From assembly GCA_938012815.1 (NCBI GenBank), contig CALLVV010000024.1, positions 1 through 51,881 of the forward strand: a stretch of DNA of 51,881 nucleotides. Reading direction: 5' to 3'. Below, one piece after another: positions 32,772 to 43,082 of the stretch. A program made the position numbers and the translations under genes. The notes under the pieces were generated by a model. That model had not been told where the DNA came from. It made no database searches and saw only the letters and a program-made list of their open reading frames with translations. The DNA is from an uncultured Propionibacteriaceae bacterium (GTDB lineage Bacteria > Actinomycetota > Actinomycetes > Propionibacteriales > Propionibacteriaceae). The first letter of the stretch is position 1. Each line of letters begins with the position of its first letter.

Positions 32772-35260
32772 CCGGTCCCGAAGGAGGCGAGCAGGTCATC
32801 GAGATCGTCGGGTTTCACCAGCACCTCACGCGCCTTGGAGCCTTCCGAGGGGCCGACGACCCCGCGGGATTCGAGAATGTCCATCAGGCGTCCCGCCTTG
32901 GCGAAACCGACGCGCAGCTTGCGTTGCAGCATCGATGTGGAGCCGAGCTGGAGTTCGACCACGAGACGGGCCGCGTCCAGCACCAGGTCGAGATCGTCGC
33001 CGATGTCGTCCACGACCTTCTTCTCGGCCGCTGCCGCGGTCACGTCCTCCCGGTAGGTGGGCTGCAGCTGCCCCGAGATGTGGGCGACGATCTCACGGAT
33101 CTCGGATTCGTTCACCCACGCGCCCTGCACGCGAATCGGTTTGCCGGCCCCCATGGGCAGGAACAGCCCATCGCCCTTGCCGACCAGTTTCTCCGCCCCC
33201 GGCTGGTCGAGGATCACCCGGGAATCGGTCATGGAAGAGGTGGCGAAGGCCAGGCGCGACGGCACGTTGGCTTTGATCAGCCCGGTCACGACGTCCGTGG
33301 AGGGCCGCTGCGTGGCCAGGACCAGGTGAATCCCCGCGGCCCGCGCCAGCTGCGTGATCCGCACCACCGACTCCTCCACGTCTCGTGGGGCGACCATCAT
33401 CAGGTCGGCGAGCTCATCCACCACGACGAGCAGATAGGGGTAGGGGGCCAGCACCCGCTGCGAACCCTCGGGAAGCTTGACTTGCCCGGCCTTGACAGCC
33501 TTGTTGAAGTCGTCGACGTGCCGGAAACCGAAGGCGGCCAGGTCGTCGTAGCGCATGTCCATCTCGCGAACCACCCAGGCGAGAGCCTCCGCGGCCTTCT
33601 TCGGGTTCGTGATGATGGGGGTGACCAGGTGCGGAATGCCCTCGTAGTGGTTGAGTTCCACCCGTTTGGGATCCACCAGCAGCATCCGCACCTCCTCCGG
33701 GGTGGCACGCATCATGATCGAGGTGATCAGCGAGTTTATGAAGCTGGACTTCCCGGATCCAGTGGCGCCCGCCACCAGCAGGTGTGGCATCTTGGCCATG
33801 TTGGCCAGCACGAACCCCCCCTCGACGTCCTTACCCAGCCCGACGGTGAGGGGGTGGTGGTCGGATCGTGCCTTCGGGGAACGCAGCACGTCCCCGAGGC
33901 TGACCACCTCCTTGTCGAGGTTCGGGATCTCGATCCCGATGGCGGACTTCCCGGGGATCGGGGTGAGGATGCGGATCTCGTTGCTGCCGACGGCGTAGGC
34001 GATGTTGTCCGCCAGGCCCGTGACCTTCGAGACCTTGATGGCGTTGCCGAGCTCGACCTCGTAGCGGGTGACGGTGGGGCCACGCGTGTAACCGGTTACC
34101 CGGGCGTCGATCGCGAACTCCTCGAGGGTGGCCGCGAGCTGCCGCACAATCCGGTCGGAGGCCTCCGTCCGGGCCTTCGGGCGGGTTCCGGGTGCAAGCA
34201 GCGACTCGTCCGGGAGCTGGTACATGATGTCGCCGCTGAGCTGCAGCTGCTCGGCGCGCCCCGCCATGGGGGTGTGAACCGGCGGGGGCAGGTCGGGTTT
34301 CTCCTCCAGCCCGGGAGCTGTCGGGGCATGGACCTGCGGCGTCGGGTCGTCCAGCCCCGTCCCGGATTCGAGGGGGTAGTCCTCGTCGGCCTCGTAGTCG
34401 TAGACCGAGTCGTCGTGAGAGGGTTCGTCGTCCTCCGTTATCAGCGGGGTGTCATAGGGCACGTCGACGCCGAGTTCCAGCTTCTCCTGTGGTTCCTCCG
34501 GGCGCTCCACCAGCGATGAGAAGGCCGTCCGGATCCCGGCGAGGATCACCCGCAAGGGTTTGCCGATCACGAAGAAGACACCCAGGAGGGTGACGATGAG
34601 AAGCACGGGAACCGCGACCCACGTGGAGCTCAGGTCGGCTATGAAACTGCTGGCCAGGAAACCGAGCACCCCACCGGCGCGCTGCAGCTCGGCCATCTGG
34701 TCCGGGCGGGGCAGCCCGCGGGAGAGGTTGATGAGCCCGAGCCCGCCCATGGTGAGCAGGAACCAGCCCAGCCCCGTGCGGGGCGCCCCGTCCACGTCCC
34801 TGGGGTGCCGCAGGACTCGCCATGCGCTGTAGAACAGGACCGCCGGCACCAGTGGAGCGGCCATTCCGAACAGGGTCGAGGTGATGGCCCCTATGGTCTC
34901 CCCCACGGGTCCCGGCAACATGAACCAGGTCCGTGAGGCAAACACGAGAGCGAGCACCAGGATGAACAGGCCTGTGCCGTCTCGGCGCCGCTCGGGTTCG
35001 ACGTCTTTTTCCACTCCCCCGAAACTCCTGGCGAGCGTGCCCACCCCGTGGGCGAGTCCCCGGAGCATTCGCCCCAGGAACTGCAGCACGGGATTCGGTC
35101 CCGTGGCCTGGTCTCGCGCACCGGACGAACTGGCGGCCGGTTTTCGGGTGCCGGATTTCTTCGAGCCGCCGCGGGATGCGGTGCTCGATTTCTTGGTCCG
35201 CTGCCCGGCACCCGACTTGCTGGAAGAACTCTTGGCAGAGGAAGAGCCGCGTGTCGCCAT
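32768..35260 (-). CDS. ftsK: DNA translocase FtsK/SpoIIIE
   Basis: 830 residues. A Ser/Lys-rich basic N-terminus is followed by about four membrane segments (95-250), an acidic Pro-rich linker (255-340) and the motor. Walker A is GATGSGKSSF, Walker B LLVVVDELADLM, and the C-terminal gamma domain has LRVGFAKAGRLMDILESRGV. It pumps chromosome termini through the septum toward dif sites. It is the first gene of ftsK-rimO-pgsA. Confidence 0.95.
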   Translation of the reverse strand: MATRGSSSAKSSSSKSGAGQRTKKSSTASRGGSKKSGTRKPAASSSGARDQATGPNPVLQFLGRMLRGLAHGVGTLARSFGGVEKDVEPERRRDGTGLFILVLALVFASRTWFMLPGPVGETIGAITSTLFGMAAPLVPAVLFYSAWRVLRHPRDVDGAPRTGLGWFLLTMGGLGLINLSRGLPRPDQMAELQRAGGVLGFLASSFIADLSSTWVAVPVLLIVTLLGVFFVIGKPLRVILAGIRTAFSSLVERPEEPQEKLELGVDVPYDTPLITEDDEPSHDDSVYDYEADEDYPLESGTGLDDPTPQVHAPTAPGLEEKPDLPPPVHTPMAGRAEQLQLSGDIMYQLPDESLLAPGTRPKARTEASDRIVRQLAATLEEFAIDARVTGYTRGPTVTRYEVELGNAIKVSKVTGLADNIAYAVGSNEIRILTPIPGKSAIGIEIPNLDKEVVSLGDVLRSPKARSDHHPLTVGLGKDVEGGFVLANMAKMPHLLVAGATGSGKSSFINSLITSIMMRATPEEVRMLLVDPKRVELNHYEGIPHLVTPIITNPKKAAEALAWVVREMDMRYDDLAAFGFRHVDDFNKAVKAGQVKLPEGSQRVLAPYPYLLVVVDELADLMMVAPRDVEESVVRITQLARAAGIHLVLATQRPSTDVVTGLIKANVPSRLAFATSSMTDSRVILDQPGAEKLVGKGDGLFLPMGAGKPIRVQGAWVNESEIREIVAHISGQLQPTYREDVTAAAAEKKVVDDIGDDLDLVLDAARLVVELQLGSTSMLQRKLRVGFAKAGRLMDILESRGVVGPSEGSKAREVLVKPDDLDDLLASFGTG

Positions 35261-35366
35261 GCTTCCAACCTAGTCCAGGAAGCGGATCAGATGCTAAACC
35301 CGCTCCGGTGACCCGCCCGGTCGGGTTTTGACACGCGAGTTCCCCGGCCTCGATTGGAAGAACTCC

Positions 35367-35594
35367 TCAGTCCTGCACACCCACCATCACGGAAGAGGCC
35401 TTGATCAATGCAACCGCTTCCCCGCCGACCTCGAGGCCGAGATCCCGGATGGCCTCGTTCGTGATCGAGGAACTCATGATCAGTCCCGGCGCGACCTCGA
35501 TCTGGACGATGCCGTTGACGGCTCCCTGTTCGATGGAGACGACGGTTCCCCTGAACTGATTGCGGGCGCTGATTCTCACTGGTTTTCCTTTCAT
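35367..35594 (-). CDS. TOBE/Mop-domain protein (molbindin-like)
   Basis: 75 residues: ISARNQFRGTVVSIEQGAVN, then IVQIEVAPG, SSSITNEAIRDLGL and AVALIKASSVMVGV. This is one complete Mop/TOBE unit, the kind that binds molybdate or tungstate as an oligomer. The start overlaps the thiL stop (ATGA), so it is co-expressed with ddl-thiL although no functional link is obvious. No molybdate transporter is nearby. Confidence 0.85.
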   Translation of the reverse strand: MKGKPVRISARNQFRGTVVSIEQGAVNGIVQIEVAPGLIMSSSITNEAIRDLGLEVGGEAVALIKASSVMVGVQD

Positions 35595-36514
35595 GCGAAG
35601 TGATCCCAGCCGACGCTACCCGTCCACGGCATGCCGTCCACAATCACCTCCGCACCTGAGGTCACCGTGCCGATTCGCAGCCAGCCCTGCGGGAGTTCCA
35701 CCTCCGCCGGGAAGGTCGCCGCGAGGGCGTGGTCCTCACCACCGGCGAGAACGAAGCCCAGCGGATCCTTGCCCGTGGCGGCCGCGAGGCGCGCCAGGCT
35801 GTCGTGTATCTTCAGTGCCCCGGTCCTCACATCGATGCCCACCCCGGAGAGCTCACAGATGTGTCCGAGGTCCTGCAGCAGGCCGTCAGAGACATCGATC
35901 ATCGCAGTGGCACCGGCCTCCGCGGCCACTTTTCCCTGCCCGTAGGGAACGGTTGGGCACTGCTGTTCCAGGACCAAGTCCTTGGGGGAACCGAATCCCC
36001 GCTGCAGGACCAGCAGGCCACCCGCCGAACAGCCGAGCCGGCCGCACACCGCGACCTGGTCACCGGCCCTCGCGCCCGCCCGGGTGATCGCGGGACGCCC
36101 GGCCAGGTTCCCGAGCGCGGTCACCCCGAGTGCGATGTGCACCGACGACGACAGGTCGCCTCCCACGAGGCTGACCCCGGCCCGGGTGCACTCCTCGACC
36201 ACGCCCTCCTGGAAGTCGCTGACCCAGCGCCGGTCCAGGTTTCTCGGGAAGGCCAGCCCGATCACCACCGCGCTGGGTTCGGCCCCCATGGCCTCGACGT
36301 CCGAGACGTTGACCGCCACCGCTTTCCTGCCGGTTTGGAAGGCGGATGACCAGGCGCGTTTGAAGTGGACGTTCTCGATCAACACATCGGTGGTGATGAC
36401 GATGTCGCCGCGCGGCACCAGCACTGCCGCGTCGTCGCCGGGCCCCAGCCGCACGTCGGGGCCGAATGCCAGGCCGTCGGTGAGTTCGGCGATCATCTCG
36501 AACTCGGCGCTCAT
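35591..36514 (-). CDS. thiL: thiamine-monophosphate kinase
   Basis: 307 residues of the PurM-like fold. Motifs are GPGDDAAVL near 25, TTDVLIENVHF near 42, AVNVSDVEAMGA near 67 and MIDVSDGLLQDLGH near 205. It phosphorylates thiamine monophosphate to the diphosphate cofactor used, among others, by Kgd. The ATG at 36514 shares one base with the ddl stop; the in-frame upstream extension belongs to ddl. Confidence 0.93.
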   Translation of the reverse strand: MSAEFEMIAELTDGLAFGPDVRLGPGDDAAVLVPRGDIVITTDVLIENVHFKRAWSSAFQTGRKAVAVNVSDVEAMGAEPSAVVIGLAFPRNLDRRWVSDFQEGVVEECTRAGVSLVGGDLSSSVHIALGVTALGNLAGRPAITRAGARAGDQVAVCGRLGCSAGGLLVLQRGFGSPKDLVLEQQCPTVPYGQGKVAAEAGATAMIDVSDGLLQDLGHICELSGVGIDVRTGALKIHDSLARLAAATGKDPLGFVLAGGEDHALAATFPAEVELPQGWLRIGTVTSGAEVIVDGMPWTGSVGWDHFA

Positions 36515-37626
36515 CAGCGCAACCCCACCGGGCGTTCGAGGGCGAGTTCGATGAGCCTGGTGACCAGCTCGGAATACGGAATCCCGGATGCCTGCCACAG
36601 GGCCGGGTACATCGAGATCCGGGTGAAACCGGGCATGGTGTTCACCTCGTTGATCCACGCCTGGTCCTCGGTGGCGAAGAAATCGGCGCGCACGAGCCCC
36701 TCGGCGTCGAGCGCGTTGAAGGCCCGGCAGGCCAGTTCCCGGAGCTTGGCGGCCAGCTCCGGGGTGGTCCTGGCCGGGGCATCGAGGGCGGCCCCGTCAT
36801 CGTCCAAGTACTTGGTGGCGAAGTCGTAGAAACCGCCCCCGTCCTGGACCCGGATCTCGCCGACCACCGAGGCCCGGCATCCCTCGGGGGATCCGGGATC
36901 ACCCAGCACCGCCACCTCCAGCTCCCGGGTTCCGACGAATCCCTGCTCGAAGATCACCTTGGGATCATGGCGCTGCGCCTCCGCTACGGCGGCCTCCAGC
37001 CCAGACGGATCGGTGACCCGGGTGATTCCGATGGAGGAGCCTCCCCTCGCGGGTTTGACGAACACCGGGAAACCGAGCCCGACCACCTCGGCCAGCACGG
37101 CCTCCCGTTCGAAGCGCAACCGGCGCTCCGAGGCGACGACGTAGGGACCGACCGGGAGCCCCGCCGCCTCGAAGGCCAGTTTCATGAAGTGTTTGTCCAT
37201 GCCCACCGCAGAGGCCAGCACCCCCGGCCCGACGTAGCGGATGCCCATCATCTCGAACATCCCCTGGATGGTGCCGTCCTCGCCATAGGGACCGTGCAGC
37301 GGAGCGAAGACGACATCCACCTCCTGGACGTCCACCAGCTGGTCGCCGACCCGGGTCGCGATCTCGCCCCCGTGTTCACCGACCAGCCAGACCGCGTCGT
37401 GTTCCGGTTCCGGAACCTCCGGCGTGGCGTCCCCGGTGATGTGGAGGCCCGCGACCTCCTCCAACGACATCCGGGACCACCGGCCGCTCTTCGAGATGCC
37501 GACGGCGACGACGTCGAACCGTTCCCGGTCGATAGCTCCGAGCACACTGGCCGCCGTCAAGCAGGAGATGCCGTGCTCCGACGATTTCCCACCGAAAACC
37601 AGGGCGATCTTGGTTCGTTCCGACAC
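36514..37626 (-). CDS. ddl: D-alanine-D-alanine ligase
   Basis: 370 residues, ATP-grasp fold. Motifs: VFGGKSSEHGIS near 10, LHGPYGEDGTIQG near 103, FVKPARGGSSIGI near 188, and the magnesium and product site INEVNTMPGFT near 335. It starts at a GTG (37626) preceded by AGGAGG. It makes D-Ala-D-Ala for peptidoglycan. First gene of ddl-thiL-TOBE. Confidence 0.95.
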   Translation of the reverse strand: MSERTKIALVFGGKSSEHGISCLTAASVLGAIDRERFDVVAVGISKSGRWSRMSLEEVAGLHITGDATPEVPEPEHDAVWLVGEHGGEIATRVGDQLVDVQEVDVVFAPLHGPYGEDGTIQGMFEMMGIRYVGPGVLASAVGMDKHFMKLAFEAAGLPVGPYVVASERRLRFEREAVLAEVVGLGFPVFVKPARGGSSIGITRVTDPSGLEAAVAEAQRHDPKVIFEQGFVGTRELEVAVLGDPGSPEGCRASVVGEIRVQDGGGFYDFATKYLDDDGAALDAPARTTPELAAKLRELACRAFNALDAEGLVRADFFATEDQAWINEVNTMPGFTRISMYPALWQASGIPYSELVTRLIELALERPVGLR

Positions 37627-37684
37627 TGAGGCCTCCTGAGCTCGATTGCCGATTCATCCTACTTGCCGTGAAGGCCCGGACGGA

Positions 37685-38038
37685 TCAGTTCCTGCGGCTG
37701 GCTCCGGCGAGGATCTCGTTCAGCTCGGAATCGGTCAGCTCGTGGTGGTAGAAGAGCGGGTAGAACTCCTTCACCTCCTTCGGGAGGTCGAAGTTGTAGA
37801 CGCCCGGGTAGATGGTCTCCGCCGCCCAGACAGCGCCGATCACCTGGTTCACCGAGGGAGGGCCGTCCATCCAGGCCCGGGGGCCTGCGGGGAGATCAGC
37901 ACGTTGCCCTGGGAAACCGCCCGCAAGGGCTTGAAGGCGTCACTCGATGCCAGGTCCATCCCGCCCTTCCCGGGCATGGCGATGCTCCAGTCGGGATCCC
38001 GGGTGAGCAGCTGCTCGGCGTTGGCCTCACCCGCTTCA
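37685..38038 (-). pseudogene. remnant of iron/siderophore-type ABC substrate-binding protein
   Basis: Only the C-terminal part of a periplasmic binding protein (Peripla_BP_2 type) remains. One frame reads EANAEQLLTRDPDWSIAMPG and then SQGNVLIS; at the C-run (37889-37892) the frame changes to PAGPRAWMDGPPSVNQVIGA and continues to FYHHELTDSELNEILAG. One extra C would restore the frame. AGGAGG and an ATG at 38039 survive upstream, but the frame after that ATG does not match, so the first half or more of the gene has been deleted. It lies directly after the DUF364 gene. Confidence 0.75.
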
Positions 38039-38784
38039 TGAGTTCCTCCTGATGATGTGGTTGAACATGCGAAGTCCTTGACGGGCCTCAGCCATCCCGC
38101 CTCCGAGGCCGATGGCCCGTCGGACGTGACCGGGATCGATCACCAACGATCCCCCGATCTCGGCGACACAGGCGGGCAGCACTTCGGGCGCGAAGGGCGC
38201 ACTCGGGCCGACGAGGATCACCCTGGCCCCGCTGCACAGCTCGAGCAGCCGGGGCAGGGTTTTGTTGGTGAGGGCGGAGCCGGTGATGAAGACGAGCTCG
38301 CGGTCGGCCAGCAGGTACTCGGCCGCGGGGTCCGGGAGATCGTTTCCCGCGGGCGATCGCTCCAGGACGATGAGGTCACGGCCTTCCGCGTATTTCTCGA
38401 TGTCACCGAAATGACCGATGGTGGCGATCCTGAGATCCGGGCAGGTTTCTGCGTGACGTTCGAAGGTGGATCTCTCATCCTCGCCCGAGGTGAGGTGGGC
38501 ACTGACCCGTTCCTCCCTGGTCAGGAAGGAGTTGATGGCGGCCACCCCGAGAGCGGCCAGTTCCAGGTCCCAGGACCTCACGGCGGACGCGGCATCCCGG
38601 AGGTCGCGGCCGACCATGCCGCGTTCGACGAAACCGGTCCGGGGCCGCCGCGGTAGATCATCGCCACCCCGGTACCGGCGTCGGATGTGACGCAGGCCCA
38701 GTTGCCGATACGGGCGTCGCGCACTTTTGTCCCGGGCGGGATCAGGTCGATGAGGTCGTCATAGAGCTGCCACGGATTGTTCAC
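38036..38784 (-). pseudogene. DUF4213/DUF364 (putative heavy-metal chelation) gene, frameshifted
   Basis: The N-terminal DUF4213 part starts at GTG 38784 (NNPWQLYDDLIDLIPPGTKV, ending IYRGGPG). The rest continues in another frame from about 38640 (TGFVERGMVGRDLRDAA), with DUF364 motifs GHFGDIEKYA, VFITGSALTNKTLPRLL and ILVGPSAPFAPEVL down to 38036. The break is at the C-run 38641-38644 (plus GGGG); one extra C restores one frame of about 250 residues. The family is associated with metal/siderophore ABC loci; its function is unproven. It could be a true lesion or a homopolymer sequencing error. Confidence 0.75.
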
Positions 38785-39020
38785 TGGTCTCCTCTGGTCT
38801 CGGGCCGGGTCACGCAGAGGCGGAGCCCGGGCATGTCCGTCAGATCCACCACCCTCGCAGGAAGCTCGTAGAGGTGGCTGAGGTCCTCCCCCGTCAGGTC
38901 GGCGACGGGTTTGCGCCGCGACGGCGGGATGTCCCGGTCAACGACGGGGAACGCCTTGGATGCGCACGCCTGCTGACAATCACACGGCCGGTCGGCCGCT
39001 GTGGCCGGGCCCCGCTGGCG
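38781..39020 (-). pseudogene. C-terminal fragment of a gene upstream of the DUF364 gene
   Basis: An open frame without start reads RPCDCQQACASKAFP, PPSRRKPVADLTGEDLSHLY and ELPARVVDLTDMPGLRLCV, ending in a TGA that overlaps the next start (GTGA). The segment ADLTGEDLSHLYELPARVV resembles the tail of siderophore-type ABC ATPases, which would fit the locus, but this is inference from a short stretch. The Cys cluster is unexplained. A stop at 39021 closes the frame upstream. Confidence 0.45.
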
Positions 39021-39120
39021 TCACCTCCCGGGGCCGCAACGGCACCGAAACACACCGGGATAGGATTATCGGAGAATATGTCCTGACAAATTGGGCATTG
39101 CTGCCCGGAACGGACCGCAG

Positions 39121-40131
39121 ATGATTGACTCCCTGCCCCAGCCCCGCACCACCGACCCGGCCTCCGTGCCCGCCCTTCGCTGGGGCGTGATCGGAACCGG
39201 GTGGATCGCCGACCAGTTCGTCACCACGGTGACCCGGAACACCTCCCAGCGCGTTGTCGCCGTCGGTTCCCGCTCCCCGGAACGGGCACGCGAGTTCGCC
39301 GAAGGACACGGCATCGAGATGGCCTGTGGCTCCTACGAGGAACTCGTGGCCCAGGACGTGGACGTCGTCTACATCGCTACGGGCCACCTGGATCACGCCT
39401 CCCACGCCCGGCTCGTCCTGGAGACCGGGCGGAACGTGCTCGTCGAGAAACCCATGACCCCCACCGTCGAGGCCACACGGGAACTGGTCGAGCTGGCCCG
39501 CGACAAGGGCCTGTTCTGCATGGAGGCGGTGTGGTCGCTGGCCCTGCCCCGCTTCGACGTGGTCCGGCAGGTGCTCGCGGCGGATCTGCTGGGCAGGATC
39601 GAGGCCGTCACCGTGGACATGGGCGAGTACCTGGTGGATCACCGCCGCGCCATGGACCCGGCCCAGGGTGGCGGGGCCATGAATGATCTCGGGATCTATC
39701 CGCTGATGTTCGCCGACTGGGTCCTGCCCGGGGTCGAGGTGGTGGCGGCCGCCGGTCCCCGGCACGCGACGGGCGCCGTCGGACAGTTCATGGCCCTGCT
39801 GGGGGACGGCGAGGAGCGCCAGGCGAGCGTGTTCGCCTCGATGTTGACCGACACCCCGAGCGTCGCCGTCATCGGAGGCAGCGACGCGACCCTGGTGCTC
39901 GACGGCCCGTTCTACCGCCCGGGGCCCGTCGATGTGAGATTCCGGGATGGCCGGGTGCTGTCCTGGGACGAGCCGCGCATCCACCACGAGGGCCTCTTCC
40001 ACGAGGCCGTGGAGGTGGCTCGCTGCATCACAGCGGGACTCACCGAGTCCCCGCTGCGTCCGCTGGACGCCACCGTCGCCACCGTCGAACTGATGGAACG
40101 GGCCCGCGCCCTGATGAACGATCCCGTCTGA
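39121..40131 (+). CDS. Gfo/Idh/MocA-family oxidoreductase
   Basis: 336 residues. An N-terminal Rossmann domain with GVIGTGWIADQFV near 20-32, VEKPMTPTVEATRELV near 112, and a C-terminal substrate domain containing GGGAMNDLGIYP near 180. These enzymes oxidise or reduce sugars and cyclitols with NAD(P); the true substrate is unknown. It is a single plus-strand gene between the decayed ABC locus and the PlsC-type gene. The ATG at 39121 has only a weak Shine-Dalgarno; a TTG at 39091 would add ten residues. Confidence 0.88.
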   Translation: MIDSLPQPRTTDPASVPALRWGVIGTGWIADQFVTTVTRNTSQRVVAVGSRSPERAREFAEGHGIEMACGSYEELVAQDVDVVYIATGHLDHASHARLVLETGRNVLVEKPMTPTVEATRELVELARDKGLFCMEAVWSLALPRFDVVRQVLAADLLGRIEAVTVDMGEYLVDHRRAMDPAQGGGAMNDLGIYPLMFADWVLPGVEVVAAAGPRHATGAVGQFMALLGDGEERQASVFASMLTDTPSVAVIGGSDATLVLDGPFYRPGPVDVRFRDGRVLSWDEPRIHHEGLFHEAVEVARCITAGLTESPLRPLDATVATVELMERARALMNDPV

Positions 40132-40134
40132 GGT

Positions 40135-40911
40135 TCACCCCCGCTGGGGCACGCGGGCCTCGACCCGCATGTCCCAGCGCCCCTCAGGGGCGGGGCCGCC
40201 CCTGAGCTCGGCAACGACCGCGGTGATCGCGTCCATGATCGCGACGCTGGCCCGTTCCACATCCTCCTTCGTGGGCTCCTCCCCCACCGGGAAGGCGCTG
40301 AGGTCGACGGGTGGCCCCGCCTGCACCGTCACGGGGCGCCTGCGCAGGGAGAACAGCCGGTGAAGTTCCAGTTTCTTCCGGCCCAGGAGGGCGTCTGTCC
40401 CGACCTGGCAGACCGGGATCACCGGCACCCCGGTCGTGAGCGCCAGGCGGGCGGCACCCGAGCGCCCGGTCATGGGCCAGCCATCAGGATCAGCCGTTAT
40501 GGTGCCCTCGGGGAAGATTGCGACGCACTCCCCCGCTTCCAGGGCCTCGCGGGCATGCACGAGCGAGTCCTTGGCCCGTTCGGAGTGACGCACGACGGGA
40601 ATCTGGCGGCATTGACGCGCGAACCAGCCGACCACCGGCACCTTCCAGATCTCGGACTTGCCCAGGTAGCGGGGCCAGCGCCCGGACCAGACGAGGAACT
40701 CGCCGGTCGTGGGGACGTCGAAGTTCGAGAGGTGATTGGATACCACCAGCACCCCGCCGGGCGGGACGTTCTCCTGCCCCCGCCAGGTTCGCCGGACCAG
40801 ACCGCCCATCACCAGGTGAACCAGCCGCGCCAGGAAACGGTAGGCGCGGGGCGCCGTTTCTTGGTTCGCCTCACGCAGAGAGCGTTGCCAGGGACGTTTT
40901 TCGACTTCCAC
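40135..40911 (-). CDS. 1-acyl-sn-glycerol-3-phosphate acyltransferase (PlsC family)
   Basis: 258 residues. The acyltransferase motifs are VVSNHLSNFD near 58 (H-x4-D) and FPEGTIT near 133. It starts at GTG 40911 with no clear Shine-Dalgarno. It esterifies the sn-2 position in phospholipid synthesis, though actinobacteria carry several paralogues with other acceptors. It lies 48 bases downstream of leuD and may be read through from leuCD. Confidence 0.85.
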   Translation of the reverse strand: MEVEKRPWQRSLREANQETAPRAYRFLARLVHLVMGGLVRRTWRGQENVPPGGVLVVSNHLSNFDVPTTGEFLVWSGRWPRYLGKSEIWKVPVVGWFARQCRQIPVVRHSERAKDSLVHAREALEAGECVAIFPEGTITADPDGWPMTGRSGAARLALTTGVPVIPVCQVGTDALLGRKKLELHRLFSLRRRPVTVQAGPPVDLSAFPVGEEPTKEDVERASVAIMDAITAVVAELRGGPAPEGRWDMRVEARVPQRG

Positions 40912-40959
40912 GGAGCAGGAGAATACCGTCGGGATCGTCGCCCGTCCGAGCGGCGGTCC

Positions 40960-41574
40960 TCAGGAGATGGTGTCCGCGGTCCGCACGGGTAGGGTCTTCG
41001 GTTTGAATCCCGGGCGGGTCGCCTCGTACGCCCCGATCTCGTCGTCGTTTTGCAGGGTCATGGAGATGTCGTCCAAGCCGTTCAGCAGGCGGTACTTGGT
41101 GTACTCGTCGATCTCGAACCCGATCACGAGATCCTCGCGGGTTATGGTCTGCTCCGGCAGGTCCACCGTCGCCGGTTGGTCGGGGGCGGCCTCGATGGCG
41201 TCCCAGAGCCTGTCCCGGTCCTCCTCCGTGACGAGGGCCACGAGCAACCCTGCCTTGCCCGAGTTGGAACGGAAGATGTCACCGAACCGGGTTCCCACGA
41301 TCACCTTGAAGCCGTAGTTCTGCAGCGCCCAGACGGCGTGTTCCCGCGACGAACCGGTCCCGAAGTCGGGGCCGGGAACCAGGATGGTCCCGTCCGTGAA
41401 GGGCTCATGGTTGAGCACGAAATCGGGGTCGCTGCGCCAGCCCGCGAACAGCCCGTCCTCGAAACCGGTCCGGGTGATGCGCTTGAGGTAGACGGCTGGG
41501 ATGATCTGGTCGGTGTCGACGTTGCTGCGCCGCAGCGGAACGGCGATCCCGGTGTGGGTGGAGAAGGCGTCCAT
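40960..41574 (-). CDS. leuD: 3-isopropylmalate dehydratase, small subunit
   Basis: 204 residues. The swivel-domain motifs are VDTDQIIPAVYLKRI near 19, PDFGTGSSREHAVWAL near 70, and RFGDIFRSNSGKAGLL near 97. With LeuC it isomerises 2-isopropylmalate in leucine synthesis. It starts three bases after the leuC stop. Confidence 0.95.
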   Translation of the reverse strand: MDAFSTHTGIAVPLRRSNVDTDQIIPAVYLKRITRTGFEDGLFAGWRSDPDFVLNHEPFTDGTILVPGPDFGTGSSREHAVWALQNYGFKVIVGTRFGDIFRSNSGKAGLLVALVTEEDRDRLWDAIEAAPDQPATVDLPEQTITREDLVIGFEIDEYTKYRLLNGLDDISMTLQNDDEIGAYEATRPGFKPKTLPVRTADTIS

Positions 41575-41577
41575 GTC

Positions 41578-42984
<1,407 letters not shown>

Positions 42985-43038
42985 TTTCACGCTTCCTCAT
43001 TACGATTGAGTGCAGGACAAGGCCTGCCAGATGGCGAC

Positions 43039-43067
43039 ACTCTATCTTGCATGTCCAGCATTCGAAA
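43039..43067 (-). promoter_or_regulatory. leuCD promoter
   Basis: On the minus strand TTTCGA (43067-43062) and TAGAGT (43044-43039) stand 17 bases apart. The leader to leuC is about 50 bases. It overlaps face to face with the regulator promoter. Confidence 0.45.
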
Positions 43068-43074
43068 CGATAAT
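43047..43074 (+). promoter_or_regulatory. promoter of the IclR-type regulator gene
   Basis: TTGCAT (43047-43052) and GATAAT (43069-43074), spacing 16. The expected start of transcription is within one or two bases of the ATG at 43083, so the mRNA is probably leaderless. Confidence 0.55.
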
Positions 43075-43082
43075 CTCGGAAT

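Noticed and set aside
35311..35330. Hairpin ACCCG/CGGGT followed by TTTTG
   Set aside because: The T run is on the plus strand, where no gene ends; the stem is only five pairs. Not a convincing terminator for the minus-strand thiL operon.
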